Assembly: GCA_016290515.1 (NCBI GenBank)
Contig: JAEEUJ010000002.1
Coordinates: 1 to 36,248 of the forward strand
Direction: 5' to 3'
Origin: Clostridiaceae bacterium
GTDB taxonomy: Bacteria; Bacillota; Clostridia; Oscillospirales; Acutalibacteraceae
Length of the DNA: 36,248 nt
Shown here: piece after piece, positions 8,881 to 16,465 of the stretch
Layout: each line of letters begins with the position of its first letter
Numbering within the stretch: position 1 is the stretch's first letter
Made by a program: the position numbers and the translations under genes
The notes under the pieces: model-generated
What the model was told of the DNA's origin: nothing
What the model saw: the letters and a program-made list of their open reading frames with translations, nothing else
The model's database searches: none

Positions 8881-9906
8881 ATGAAGGCAATTCAGATTAC
8901 AAAACCTTATGAAATAGGAATAATTGAAAAGGAAAAGCCAGTCGCAAAGGAAGGCGAAGCACTTTTAAGAGTGCTTTACTGCGGTATCTGCGGCGCGGAT
9001 GTGGCTTCGTTTACGGGCAATCAGCCCTTCACGACCTACCCGCGTATTCCCGGTCACGAATTCTCGGCGCAGATAGTCAGCGTGCCTGAAAACGGTAAGG
9101 GCTTCAAGGCGGGAGATATAATCACCTGCAACCCGTATTTCAACTGCGGCGAGTGCTACGCCTGCAAACGCGGTATCGTCAATGCCTGCCACGATAATCA
9201 GACTATGGGCGTTCAGCGGGACGGCAGCTTTCAGGAATATATCACCATACCCGTTGAAAGACTGATTGACGGCAAGGGTCTTAACGGAAAACAGTTGGCT
9301 CTCATTGAACCGTTTTCGATAAGCGCTCACGCTCTTTCGAGAGCTGAGGTTAAAAAAGGTGACAACCTGCTGATTATGGGCGCGGGACCTATCGGTCTGT
9401 TCGCACTTTTAAGGGCAAAATCAATGGGCGCAAGAGTTGCGATTGCCGACCTGCTTGAAAGCAGACTTAACCTCGCAAAAGAGTACGGCGCGGATATGAT
9501 AATCAACAGCAAAACCGACGATTTCTCTGTAAAGTGTAAAGACTTTACAGACGGTCAGAGCTTTGACGTATGCGTTGAAGCCTGCGGTGCGCCCGAAACC
9601 TTCCTTGCCTGCATAGACGAGGCTGCACACGGCGCCAATATCATACTCATAGGCAACGGAAAAAGGGAGACTACCTTCGTTCATTCGATAATACTCAAGA
9701 AGGAATTAAATATTTTCGGAAGCCGTAACGCCTTCACCCGCGACTTTGAAACTCTTATTGACCTTGTAGCTTCCGGCTCGGTTGACGTGACAAAAATGAT
9801 TACCGACGTTTACGATTTTGAAAATGCAAAAGCAGCTTTCGATTTACTTGTCAATAACGACGGCTCAATTAACAAGCTGCTTATTAAATTTTCCGATGCC
9901 GGATAA
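8881..9906 (+). CDS. Zinc-dependent alcohol/polyol dehydrogenase (sorbitol/threonine dehydrogenase-like)
   Basis: 341-residue classical MDR dehydrogenase. Catalytic zinc ligands are in CGICGAD (34-40) and GHE (58-60). The structural zinc lobe is complete: Cys89, Cys92, Cys95 and Cys103 in NCGECYACKRGIVNAC. The NAD-binding loop is GAGPIGL. The best match by pattern is the L-threonine/sorbitol/L-idonate/galactitol dehydrogenase group. It starts 2 bp after the previous stop and is followed 21 bp later by the amidohydrolase. Two different MDR enzymes side by side suggest sequential oxidations or alternate substrates in one pathway. The exact substrate cannot be assigned. Confidence 0.85.
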   Translation: MKAIQITKPYEIGIIEKEKPVAKEGEALLRVLYCGICGADVASFTGNQPFTTYPRIPGHEFSAQIVSVPENGKGFKAGDIITCNPYFNCGECYACKRGIVNACHDNQTMGVQRDGSFQEYITIPVERLIDGKGLNGKQLALIEPFSISAHALSRAEVKKGDNLLIMGAGPIGLFALLRAKSMGARVAIADLLESRLNLAKEYGADMIINSKTDDFSVKCKDFTDGQSFDVCVEACGAPETFLACIDEAAHGANIILIGNGKRETTFVHSIILKKELNIFGSRNAFTRDFETLIDLVASGSVDVTKMITDVYDFENAKAAFDLLVNNDGSINKLLIKFSDAG

Positions 9907-9927
9907 AATCAAGGACGGTGTTACGTT

Positions 9928-10800
9928 GTGATTATAATTGACGCCCACACTCATCTGTGGAAAAAGCAGGACGGCCGCTGTCAGAACGGCCCCGTGAAAT
10001 CTCTTGAAAACGGCAGAAGCGACTTCGGCGGCGAGGTCCGTCAGATGATGCCTCCGTATATGCTTGACGGTGAAAACAACGTCGAAATGCTGATTTCAAA
10101 TATGGACTATGCCTGTGTCAGCGGTGCCGTAATGACGCAGGAGGTGCTTGACGGTAATCAGGACGAATACCTGCTTGAAGCAAAGGCAAAGTTCCCCGAT
10201 CGCATTAAAATCTGCTCTCTTTACGATGAGGGTATGCCTTATACTCTTGACGGCTTCGACGGAATAAAGCTTTGCGCCTGCAAGCTTGACGAAAAGGATC
10301 TGACTAAGCATTTTGAAGTTTTCAAGGCGGCAAATGACGCGGGCAAATTTGTTTCAATCGACCTTGCCGACGGCGATAAGCAGACCGCGTCCTTGCGCGA
10401 AATAATCGGTCATCTGCCCGATCTGAGAATTGCGATAGGTCACTTCGGTATGGTGACGACTGACGGCTGGACCGAGCAGATAAAGCTCGCGCGCAGCAAA
10501 AATGTTTTCGTCGAATCGGGCGGTATAACCTGGCTGTTCAATTCGGAGTTTTATCCCTATCCCTCGGCAGTCAGGGCTATCAACGAAGCGGCTGATATCT
10601 GCGGCTTCGATAAGCTTATGTGGGGCAGCGACTACCCGAGAACAATGGTTGAAATAACCTATAAAATGAGCTTTGATTTTGTGCTTAAAACAAATGAAAT
10701 CAGCGAAGCGGACAAGTTGAAATTCCTTGGCAAAAACGCCGTTAAATTCTACGGCTTTGATAATGTAAAAGAAATAAAACCGATTAAGAATATGCTGTAA
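9928..10800 (+). CDS. Amidohydrolase_2 family protein (sugar lactonase-like)
   Basis: 290-residue TIM-barrel metal hydrolase of the amidohydrolase-related family (PF04909). The metal-binding DAHTHLW motif stands at residues 5-11, a GHFG block about residue 172 supplies another histidine, and GSDYPR at about 233 supplies the conserved aspartate. Members of this family include L-fucono-, L-rhamnono- and 4-sulfomuconolactonases and decarboxylases. Between two sugar-type dehydrogenases and a Gfo/Idh oxidoreductase, hydrolysis of an aldonolactone is the most economical reading (inference). Start GTG at 9928, behind AAGGACGG. Confidence 0.8.
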   Translation: MIIIDAHTHLWKKQDGRCQNGPVKSLENGRSDFGGEVRQMMPPYMLDGENNVEMLISNMDYACVSGAVMTQEVLDGNQDEYLLEAKAKFPDRIKICSLYDEGMPYTLDGFDGIKLCACKLDEKDLTKHFEVFKAANDAGKFVSIDLADGDKQTASLREIIGHLPDLRIAIGHFGMVTTDGWTEQIKLARSKNVFVESGGITWLFNSEFYPYPSAVRAINEAADICGFDKLMWGSDYPRTMVEITYKMSFDFVLKTNEISEADKLKFLGKNAVKFYGFDNVKEIKPIKNML

Positions 10801-10860
10801 AAAAGGCATAAGAAAATAATGAAACGGAAGCATTTCAGATTGCATTTCAGGAGGAGCACT

Positions 10861-11817
10861 ATGGACGATTTCAGATGGGCTTACGTCGGCAGCGGCAATA
10901 TTGCAAAGGCTACCGCGCGCAGCATTACCAAAGGCAACCACCGCATCACCGCAGTTTATTCCAGAAACTATGAAAAGGCAAAGACGTTCGCCTCAAAGTA
11001 TAAGGCGGATGTTTTTGAAAGCTTCGACAGTATGCTTGAAAGCGGAAACTTTGACGGCGTGTATATCGCAACACCTCACACCTCGCATCTGGAGTATTCG
11101 GTTATGGCTATGAAGGCGGGTTTTCCCGTACTCTGTGAAAAGCCCGTCGGAGTCAGTGTTGCCGAGGTCGACACCTTGATTAAAACTGCCAAAGAGAACA
11201 ACGTCTATTTCTGCGAGGCTATGTGGACCTGGTTTTCCGATGTGGCACTGACTGTTAAGAAATGGGTATCACAGAACAGTCTGGGCGAGATTAAGAACGT
11301 TCATATCGACTATTCATTCCCCGGACTTATGATGAGCAAAAACTCGCGTGTTCTCACACCCGAGACAGCGGGCGGCGCGCTGCTGGACGTCGGCATATAT
11401 CCGATTACCTATTGCTATAATCTGTTCGGTTATCCCGAAACGGTAAGTTGCAATGGAACTGTACAGAACGGTATCGACGTAGCGGAAACCGTCGTGCTCG
11501 GCTACGGCAGCTTCGACTGCACGCTTGAAATGTCACTCTCAAAGCTTAAAGAGGGCTTGACTGTAACCGGCAGTGACGGCGAAATAAATATGCCGTTTTT
11601 CCATGTTGCAGGAAAGGCAAAAATGAAATCTAAACGCGGTAATAGAACCTTCAGAGGAAAAACTGACTACCTGACCGAATTCACCCGTGTCACCGAGGAA
11701 ATACGAAGCGGCAAAACCGAGTCCGATTACATTCCGTTTAATGCTACGCGCGACTGCATGCGCATTATGGACGAGTGCCGAAAGCAGATGGACCTCGTCT
11801 ATCCGTTTGAAAAATAA
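10861..11817 (+). CDS. Gfo/Idh/MocA family oxidoreductase
   Basis: 318-residue NAD(P)-dependent oxidoreductase. The N-terminal Rossmann fold has VGSGNIAK (8-15), and the family catalytic motif CEKPVG is present at about residue 96. The C-terminal alpha/beta domain follows, with GGALLDVGIYPI as in dihydrodiol/1,5-anhydrofructose and related dehydrogenases. The start is the ATG at 10861, with AGGAGG (10849-10854) upstream; the longer frame from 10819 includes this Shine-Dalgarno and is rejected. Last gene of the plus-strand cluster. Typical substrates are cyclic sugars, inositols or their keto forms; not assignable here. Confidence 0.87.
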   Translation: MDDFRWAYVGSGNIAKATARSITKGNHRITAVYSRNYEKAKTFASKYKADVFESFDSMLESGNFDGVYIATPHTSHLEYSVMAMKAGFPVLCEKPVGVSVAEVDTLIKTAKENNVYFCEAMWTWFSDVALTVKKWVSQNSLGEIKNVHIDYSFPGLMMSKNSRVLTPETAGGALLDVGIYPITYCYNLFGYPETVSCNGTVQNGIDVAETVVLGYGSFDCTLEMSLSKLKEGLTVTGSDGEINMPFFHVAGKAKMKSKRGNRTFRGKTDYLTEFTRVTEEIRSGKTESDYIPFNATRDCMRIMDECRKQMDLVYPFEK

Positions 11818-11829
11818 GATTATAAAAAC

Positions 11830-11854
11830 AGCGGGGCACAAGGCGTGCTCCGCT
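11830..11854. terminator. Bidirectional terminator between convergent units
   Basis: Stem AGCGGGGCAC (11830-11839) with GTGCTCCGCT (11845-11854), one G-U wobble. On the minus strand it is followed by GTTTTTA, making it a good terminator for the phosphoesterase operon; on the plus strand the T-tract is weaker. Confidence 0.75.
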
Positions 11855-11860
11855 TAAATA

Positions 11861-12685
11861 TTATATTCTGATTTTCCGCGTTGTCATAGTCTCGGTGTCA
11901 AGCAGCTTTACCGTCGGTCTTTGCGGATATTCGTAGCAGTTCACGCCCGACGCCTGACACTGAATTATCTTAACGCCCTCGAGATAACACTCGAAATCGT
12001 TCGTGTGGTCGTGTCCGAAAACCATTCCCTTGAGATTCGGTGCGAGTATCTGCAGCTCGCCCGTATTTATATCCGGAGGGCAGGGGCTCTCATAAAGATG
12101 TCCGCTGTGCTCAAAGCCGTCCCTGAAACGGTAATCGCAGCGACCGTGCGGCAGTTTCCTTTCGCCCTTTCCTTTTTCGAGTACACCGTAAATATCGGGA
12201 ATGATAATGTGTTGAAACGCGATTGCCTTTTCTCCGTTTATCTGTTGCTTAATCCAATTCGATACCTCGGGCTTTACGACGTCGTAACAGCTTTCATCAC
12301 TCGGGTAATACGAACCGCTGTCAATGAAAGCGAGCGCTTCGCCGTTCATGTGCAGAACGTAGTTTTCACCGTCGGTAACGGAGTTCGGGTAACTGCCGAT
12401 AATGTCGAGTATTTCGCTTTTGGTCATAGCGCACTCGTCGTCGTGATTGCCGAAAACAAAGGCGAAGGGCTTACATGCGGTTGTGTCAAGCGCTTCTCTT
12501 AAATCATTTTCGAAACGCACTTTGTCGTCACGGTAATCGGGACCGTGAATAAGGTCGCCCAGAAAAACCGCCAGGTCAAAATCGATTTTTGAGAATGCTT
12601 TTTTCAGGCCTTTGATTGTCCTTCTGTGACGCAGGGAATTGACCAGCATGCGCTGATGGACATCGGCAAGTATCATTATTTTCAT
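11861..12685 (-). CDS. Calcineurin-like metallophosphoesterase
   Basis: 274-residue two-metal phosphoesterase (PF00149). The full ligand set is visible: D8-x-H10 in LADVHQ, D44 in LGDLIHG, N80-H81-D82 in FGNHDDE, a downstream QH, and GHDH near residue 227. No signal peptide, so cytoplasmic. It resembles the bacterial purple-acid-phosphatase-like/Siz1-type single-domain enzymes, but substrates in this family range from nucleotides and nucleic acids to phosphoproteins. It follows the lipoprotein hydrolase gene by 12 bp on the same strand and shares its terminator. Confidence 0.87.
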   Translation of the reverse strand: MKIMILADVHQRMLVNSLRHRRTIKGLKKAFSKIDFDLAVFLGDLIHGPDYRDDKVRFENDLREALDTTACKPFAFVFGNHDDECAMTKSEILDIIGSYPNSVTDGENYVLHMNGEALAFIDSGSYYPSDESCYDVVKPEVSNWIKQQINGEKAIAFQHIIIPDIYGVLEKGKGERKLPHGRCDYRFRDGFEHSGHLYESPCPPDINTGELQILAPNLKGMVFGHDHTNDFECYLEGVKIIQCQASGVNCYEYPQRPTVKLLDTETMTTRKIRI

Positions 12686-12697
12686 ACAGTCACCCCG

Positions 12698-13645
12698 TTA
12701 GTTTTTATTCTGAAAATCGGTCCAGGCACCGTCCGTTGACAGCTTTCCGCCATTATAAAAGACCTGCTTTGCGTTATCGTCACCCTTAAGATAAGCGTCA
12801 AACCAGTTGACAGTATATTCCGCCATCGTAGCGGTATGAGTTGAAAACGAAAGGTGAGTGCCGCCGACAATAGAAGCATAGGCGGCCCTGCCTGTAACCG
12901 CGTCGTAGGACGGTTTGCACCATTTCGAAGAATCGACTATATTATCAGAGGTGCCCGTGATGAAGAAGCAGGGGACTGAAAGTCCGCGCGCTTCGTCGGC
13001 GGTTGAAGCTCCCGCGATTGAAACGACGCAACGAATCCTCGAATCCTTCTGCGCGGCATTGATACAGCTTCTGCCGCCCTGCGACTGACCGCAAACGCCT
13101 ATGGCATAGGTATCGACCTTGTTGTAAAACACGCTTGATGAATCGGAGTTTTTGTTGAGAATATAGTTAACAGAGTCAATCTGCGCCGTGCCGTCACCCG
13201 ACATTACGCTTGAGTCCGCTACAACTATATATCCGCCGTTTGCGATAGCTTCAAGCAGTTTTGCATATAACTGAGTCGGACAGCCCGTGCCGTTGGCCCA
13301 GGATATAACAGGGTAGGTTTTCTGAACGCTTTCAAGCGCAAGAGGGTAAACGACGGTTTTGTTGCCGTCCGTAATTGTCTTTACGCCCGTTATTTCGGGT
13401 GCTTCGGTTACAACCTCCTGCTGAGTCTGAGGCACTGTTGTCGGCGCGGCAGTAGTCTGCACCGCAGCGGTCGTTGTCTCTGTTACGGTTTCACTGACGG
13501 TTTCTTCTTCAACGGCAGCGACAGTCGTCATAACAGTTGTTTCAGCGGTTTTTTCATCATCTTTTTTCAGTTGACATGAGCAAAGACCGCCCGCAAGAAT
13601 AAGAACCGCAAGCAGTATTGAAATTATTTGTTTCATCCTTTTCAC
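12698..13645 (-). CDS. Secreted lipoprotein with alpha/beta-hydrolase (cutinase/PETase-like) domain
   Basis: About 315 residues. The N-terminus MKRMKQ is followed by a hydrophobic stretch and a lipobox-like LCSC, so it is probably lipid-anchored outside the membrane. A low-complexity Thr/Val/Glu linker of about 65 residues follows, then an alpha/beta-hydrolase fold. Catalytic candidates are the serine in CGQSQGG, the aspartate in TGTSDNIVD and the histidine in GGTHLS, all in the expected order. By pattern this is the dienelactone hydrolase/cutinase-like esterase group. GTG at 13645 is chosen as start because GGGGGTG precedes it; ATG 13636 and GTG 13654 are alternatives. Substrate (ester of a dietary polymer or lipid) is unknown. 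Confidence 0.8.
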   Translation of the reverse strand: MKRMKQIISILLAVLILAGGLCSCQLKKDDEKTAETTVMTTVAAVEEETVSETVTETTTAAVQTTAAPTTVPQTQQEVVTEAPEITGVKTITDGNKTVVYPLALESVQKTYPVISWANGTGCPTQLYAKLLEAIANGGYIVVADSSVMSGDGTAQIDSVNYILNKNSDSSSVFYNKVDTYAIGVCGQSQGGRSCINAAQKDSRIRCVVSIAGASTADEARGLSVPCFFITGTSDNIVDSSKWCKPSYDAVTGRAAYASIVGGTHLSFSTHTATMAEYTVNWFDAYLKGDDNAKQVFYNGGKLSTDGAWTDFQNKN

Positions 13646-13737
13646 AAAGCACACCCCCGTATTGTCATTATAATAACACGTTCTCCCGATTTGGGCAAGG
13701 TCAAACGGGAAGATATCAGTTTTCCCGTCATTTTATA

Positions 13738-13756
13738 TTTGTCACTCATTTGTCAC
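13738..13756 (+). promoter_or_regulatory. PHO-box-like direct repeat
   Basis: TTGTCAC occurs at 13739-13745 and again at 13750-13756, exactly 11 bp apart, both preceded by T. Two 7-bp half sites with 11-bp periodicity are the layout bound by OmpR/PhoB-type response regulators (E. coli PHO box: CTGTCAT repeats). A further GTCA is at 13727-13730. The repeat lies between the divergent hydrolase gene and an orphan plus-strand start at 13805. Regulator identity is inference. Confidence 0.35.
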
Positions 13757-13790
13757 ATTGTAAGCAGTATTATTAAACTGTACTTTTTAT

Positions 13791-13834
13791 AAGGAGAAAA
13801 AAATATGAAACGCATAAACAATCACTTTAACAGT
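13791..13834 (+). other. Orphan ribosome binding site and start codon before a terminator
   Basis: AAGGAG (13791-13796) stands 8 bp before ATG at 13805, giving a start MKRINNHFNSK. Ten codons later the frame runs into a strong terminator (13835-13864). The frame stays open to 14014, but from 13883 it lies antisense to the ferredoxin gene, so a 69-residue product is unlikely. It may be a leader peptide, the 5' stub of a deleted gene, or a short regulated RNA. No function claimed. Confidence 0.35.
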
Positions 13835-13865
13835 AAAACGGGGAAGCAGTTGCTTCCCCGTTTTT
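13835..13865. terminator. Strong bidirectional terminator of the AOR operon
   Basis: 13-bp perfect stem AAAACGGGGAAGC (13835-13847) with GCTTCCCCGTTTT (13852-13864), loop AGTT, and T-runs on both strands. It lies 18 bp beyond the ferredoxin stop codon on the minus strand and so ends the mog-moeB-aor-moaD-ferredoxin operon. Confidence 0.9.
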
Positions 13866-13882
13866 GCTTTTATTCTGTTTTA

Positions 13883-14260
13883 TCAGTACTCAACTTTAAT
13901 TGCGCCGAACTTGCACTTTGTTACGCACACGCCGCATCTGAAACATTTGTCCTGATTAATTTCAAACGGCTCCTTGATTTTACCCGTCGGAGCGCCCGCC
14001 TTACAAGCTCTTGAACACAGCGAACAACCCTTGCATTCGTCGGGAATAATCGTTACCCTCTTAATCGGCTTATAGCCGTCGGGAGCTATAATCGCATCGT
14101 TCGGGCACACGTGCGAGCACTGCGAACACTCAACGCATTTTTCGGCGTCAATCGCATAGAGCTTAGCTTCCGATGTCACGGCGCTTATAGCACCGAAAAG
14201 GCAGGTGAAGGCGCAGCCTCCGCAGCCGACGCATCTGCTTTCGTCAATTCTGAATGCCAT
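13883..14260 (-). CDS. Polyferredoxin with four [4Fe-4S] motifs (AOR electron carrier)
   Basis: 125-residue protein with sixteen cysteines in four CxxCxxCxxxC motifs: Cys10/13/16/20, 42/45/48/52, 76/79/82/86 and 106/109/112/116. This predicts four [4Fe-4S] clusters in two bacterial-ferredoxin-like modules. No signal peptide, so cytoplasmic. Its place as last gene of the oxidoreductase operon, 3 bp after moaD, points to it as electron carrier or small subunit of the tungsten enzyme, comparable to polyferredoxin partners of other AOR-family enzymes (inference). The physiological acceptor beyond it is not evident. Confidence 0.9.
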   Translation of the reverse strand: MAFRIDESRCVGCGGCAFTCLFGAISAVTSEAKLYAIDAEKCVECSQCSHVCPNDAIIAPDGYKPIKRVTIIPDECKGCSLCSRACKAGAPTGKIKEPFEINQDKCFRCGVCVTKCKFGAIKVEY

Positions 14261-14263
14261 ATC

Positions 14264-14515
14264 TTAACCTCCCGATGCGGGCGAGAGAAGCCAAACCTCG
14301 TCACCGTCCGATAATTTCTGTCTCTTCTTTTTGCAATGCTCACCGTTTACGAAAACGGTTGCGTCGCTGAAGGAAATACTGCTTTTATTCTCACCGACCG
14401 CCAGCTTATTAAGCTCGTCGAGAAGGTCGGAGAGCTTATCGGCAGTTATTTCGGTTGTCGCGATATGAGTGTCAACTCTGTAAACTCCGAAGAGCTTGAC
14501 CGTTACCTTTGCCAT
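14264..14515 (-). CDS. moaD: MoaD/ThiS-like sulfur carrier protein
   Basis: 83-residue ubiquitin-fold protein ending in Gly-Gly (ASGG), the terminus that is adenylated by a MoeB-type E1 and converted to thiocarboxylate. Visible family traits are the N-terminal VTVKLFGVYR strand, ATVFVNGE, and LSDGDEVWLLSPASGG at the end. In molybdopterin synthesis MoaD gives sulfur to precursor Z together with MoaE. It lies between the tungsten oxidoreductase and the ferredoxin, and a MoeB-like E1 is in the same operon, supporting MoaD over ThiS. No moaE is present in the window. It could be a dedicated carrier for the tungsten cofactor. Confidence 0.87.
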   Translation of the reverse strand: MAKVTVKLFGVYRVDTHIATTEITADKLSDLLDELNKLAVGENKSSISFSDATVFVNGEHCKKKRQKLSDGDEVWLLSPASGG

Positions 14516-14527
14516 ATTCTCTCCTCC

Positions 14528-16465
14528 TTAATCATTTCTTCTTGCGGCCTCAACAGCCTTGTCGTAAACCGCTCTTTCAATATCAATACCGAGCGTTTTA
14601 AGTCTGTGCCAGGTCGGAATACCGTCCTTCCAGCCGCGCGCTCTGTAAAAGACTTTCTTCATCTTTTCAAGCGGAACCTTCGTCTTGGGATTGTTCGGGT
14701 CCTGAAGCTCGTCGGTCAGTCGCCTGGGCAGCTTGTCGGCGCCCGCCTTCTGACCTAAGATTACGTTCGCCATACGCTCCGCATTCCAGCCGTATGCGCC
14801 CCAGGTGAGGAATTTAGCCATATTCGACTTCATTCCCGTTGCGTATTTAACTGCAATAGCGTGAGGCAGAAGCGGAATGTTAATCTGAGGCACCTTTGTA
14901 AAGTGGCTTAGAAGATTGACTACGGGACCGACGTAGGGGAATGCCGTAAGCACTATTCTTGTCAGAACCATATTCGGCTTTGCAATAAGGAAACCAGGCA
15001 GCACAGCGTAGCTGGTAAACATACAGCTTCCCGCTGCAGAAATGGATTCCATGAGATTCTGGAACATAATTGCAATTGCCGCCTTGCCGTGAGGCGTCAG
15101 CGAGTCAACGTCAAGACCGAGTCCCTCAACAACGACCATATATCCCGCGTTAAGATGGCAGCCGCCTCTGTTGGCGGTCGCGTAGCCGAGGCCCTGACCG
15201 ACCGCGTGACGCGGTTCGTATGCCGCGAGCTCCATGCCCTTGGCGTGAATTGCGAATTCCTTGCCGCCGAACTTTTCGCTCATACGCTTTGAGCCGTCCG
15301 CTATGTAATTACCTTCTCCTCGGCGGTATGCAATATTCTCAAACATCTGTGAAATGTTGTCGGTCTCGCCGAAGCGTACGCCGAAGTCGTGAATTCCCTT
15401 TTCGCCGAGCTCCATCGCGAACGCTATCGAACCCGCGCAGGAAATTGCGTCCATACCGAGTTCGTCAAGCTCGTAATTCCATTTAAGTATCTTTTCGATA
15501 TCGTCGTTTAATATGTTCGGACCGAACAGACCGAGAGTTTCAAGCTCGGGACCTTTTACAACCTTGTCGTTGACGACAACCTTTCTTGCACAGCGGATTA
15601 CGCAGCCGGTGCATGCTCCGTTTGAAACAAGGTGATTTTCGGCAAGCTCCTCGCCCGATACCTTCTCAAAGCCGTCAAAACGGCCTGCCGAGAAGTTCTT
15701 TGTCGCAAGAATTGAATGCGCCTGCATCGGAGCCACAAGTCCCGCGCTGCCGAGCTTGGGCAGCTGTCTGCCCGTCAGGGGATGCGTCTGAAGCATCTTA
15801 GTCCATTTTACATTGAAAGCTTTGAGCTTTTCTTCATTGTATATTTCTGGGAGCTTTGTTCCCTTGGCGGTAACCGCCTTAAGCTTCTTGTCACCGAATA
15901 CAGCGCCGACACCGCCTCTGCCCGCGGTTCTCTCGTTACTGAAAACGCAGGCGTAAAGCACCTTGTTCTCACCCGCAGGACCGATTACAAGTCTTCCGGG
16001 ATAGTCGGCAAGCTTCTCCTGCGCCTCGCCTGTGGTAAGTCCCCACAGCTCTTCGGCGCTTTCAAATGTGACGCCGTCGCAGGCGATGTGAACGGTTACG
16101 GGCTCTTCGCTTCTGCCGCTGAAAATAACGGCGTCAAAGCCCGCTCTCTTTAACGACAGACCGAAGTCACCGCCGCAGTTTGACGAAGTGACGATATTCG
16201 TCAGCGGAGAAACGGTAGAAATATTGAAACGCGAGGTGTTCGGACATCCGCAGCCTGTCAGAGGACCGGTTGTAACTACAATCCAGTTGTCCTCGTCAAA
16301 AGCTTTCATTGTCGGCGTGATGTGGTGCAGAAGGATATCCGCCGCCATAATCTTACCGCCGAGGGTGCGTTCTCTGTCTTTATCTGTCCACGGGAATTCC
16401 TTCCACGTCTTTTCGGTCAGGTCGACAAAGAGTACCCTGCCCATATAGCCTTTATAATTTGTCAC
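14528..16465 (-). CDS. aor: Aldehyde:ferredoxin oxidoreductase family tungsten enzyme
   Basis: 645-residue tungsto-bispyranopterin enzyme of the AOR family, which oxidises aldehydes to acids (or the reverse) with ferredoxin. The N-terminal YKGYMGRVLFVDLT and the pterin-contact block RTAGRGGVGAVFGDKKLKA are typical. Iron-sulfur ligands are Cys285, Cys288 and Cys292 in CTGCVIRC plus Cys481 in GSCMF. DELGMDAISC and GLGLDVDSL match the two DxxGxD-type cofactor motifs. Residues about 485-550 are unusually hydrophobic (for example LTAFPYVGPVVNLL), where standard AORs have a more polar region. Start is GTG 16465, with AAGGAG 8 bp upstream; the ATG at 16471 is too close to it. It overlaps the upstream E1 gene by 14 bp. 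Substrate unknown. Confidence 0.93.
   Translation of the reverse strand: MTNYKGYMGRVLFVDLTEKTWKEFPWTDKDRERTLGGKIMAADILLHHITPTMKAFDEDNWIVVTTGPLTGCGCPNTSRFNISTVSPLTNIVTSSNCGGDFGLSLKRAGFDAVIFSGRSEEPVTVHIACDGVTFESAEELWGLTTGEAQEKLADYPGRLVIGPAGENKVLYACVFSNERTAGRGGVGAVFGDKKLKAVTAKGTKLPEIYNEEKLKAFNVKWTKMLQTHPLTGRQLPKLGSAGLVAPMQAHSILATKNFSAGRFDGFEKVSGEELAENHLVSNGACTGCVIRCARKVVVNDKVVKGPELETLGLFGPNILNDDIEKILKWNYELDELGMDAISCAGSIAFAMELGEKGIHDFGVRFGETDNISQMFENIAYRRGEGNYIADGSKRMSEKFGGKEFAIHAKGMELAAYEPRHAVGQGLGYATANRGGCHLNAGYMVVVEGLGLDVDSLTPHGKAAIAIMFQNLMESISAAGSCMFTSYAVLPGFLIAKPNMVLTRIVLTAFPYVGPVVNLLSHFTKVPQINIPLLPHAIAVKYATGMKSNMAKFLTWGAYGWNAERMANVILGQKAGADKLPRRLTDELQDPNNPKTKVPLEKMKKVFYRARGWKDGIPTWHRLKTLGIDIERAVYDKAVEAARRND

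Noticed and set aside
10354-10941. Minus-strand 195-codon open frame
   Set aside because: Antisense to the amidohydrolase and Gfo/Idh genes, both of which have clear catalytic motifs.
13805-14014. Plus-strand 69-codon frame as a real gene
   Set aside because: The start has a good ribosome binding site, but a strong terminator follows ten codons later and most of the frame is antisense to the ferredoxin gene. Kept only as an orphan start.
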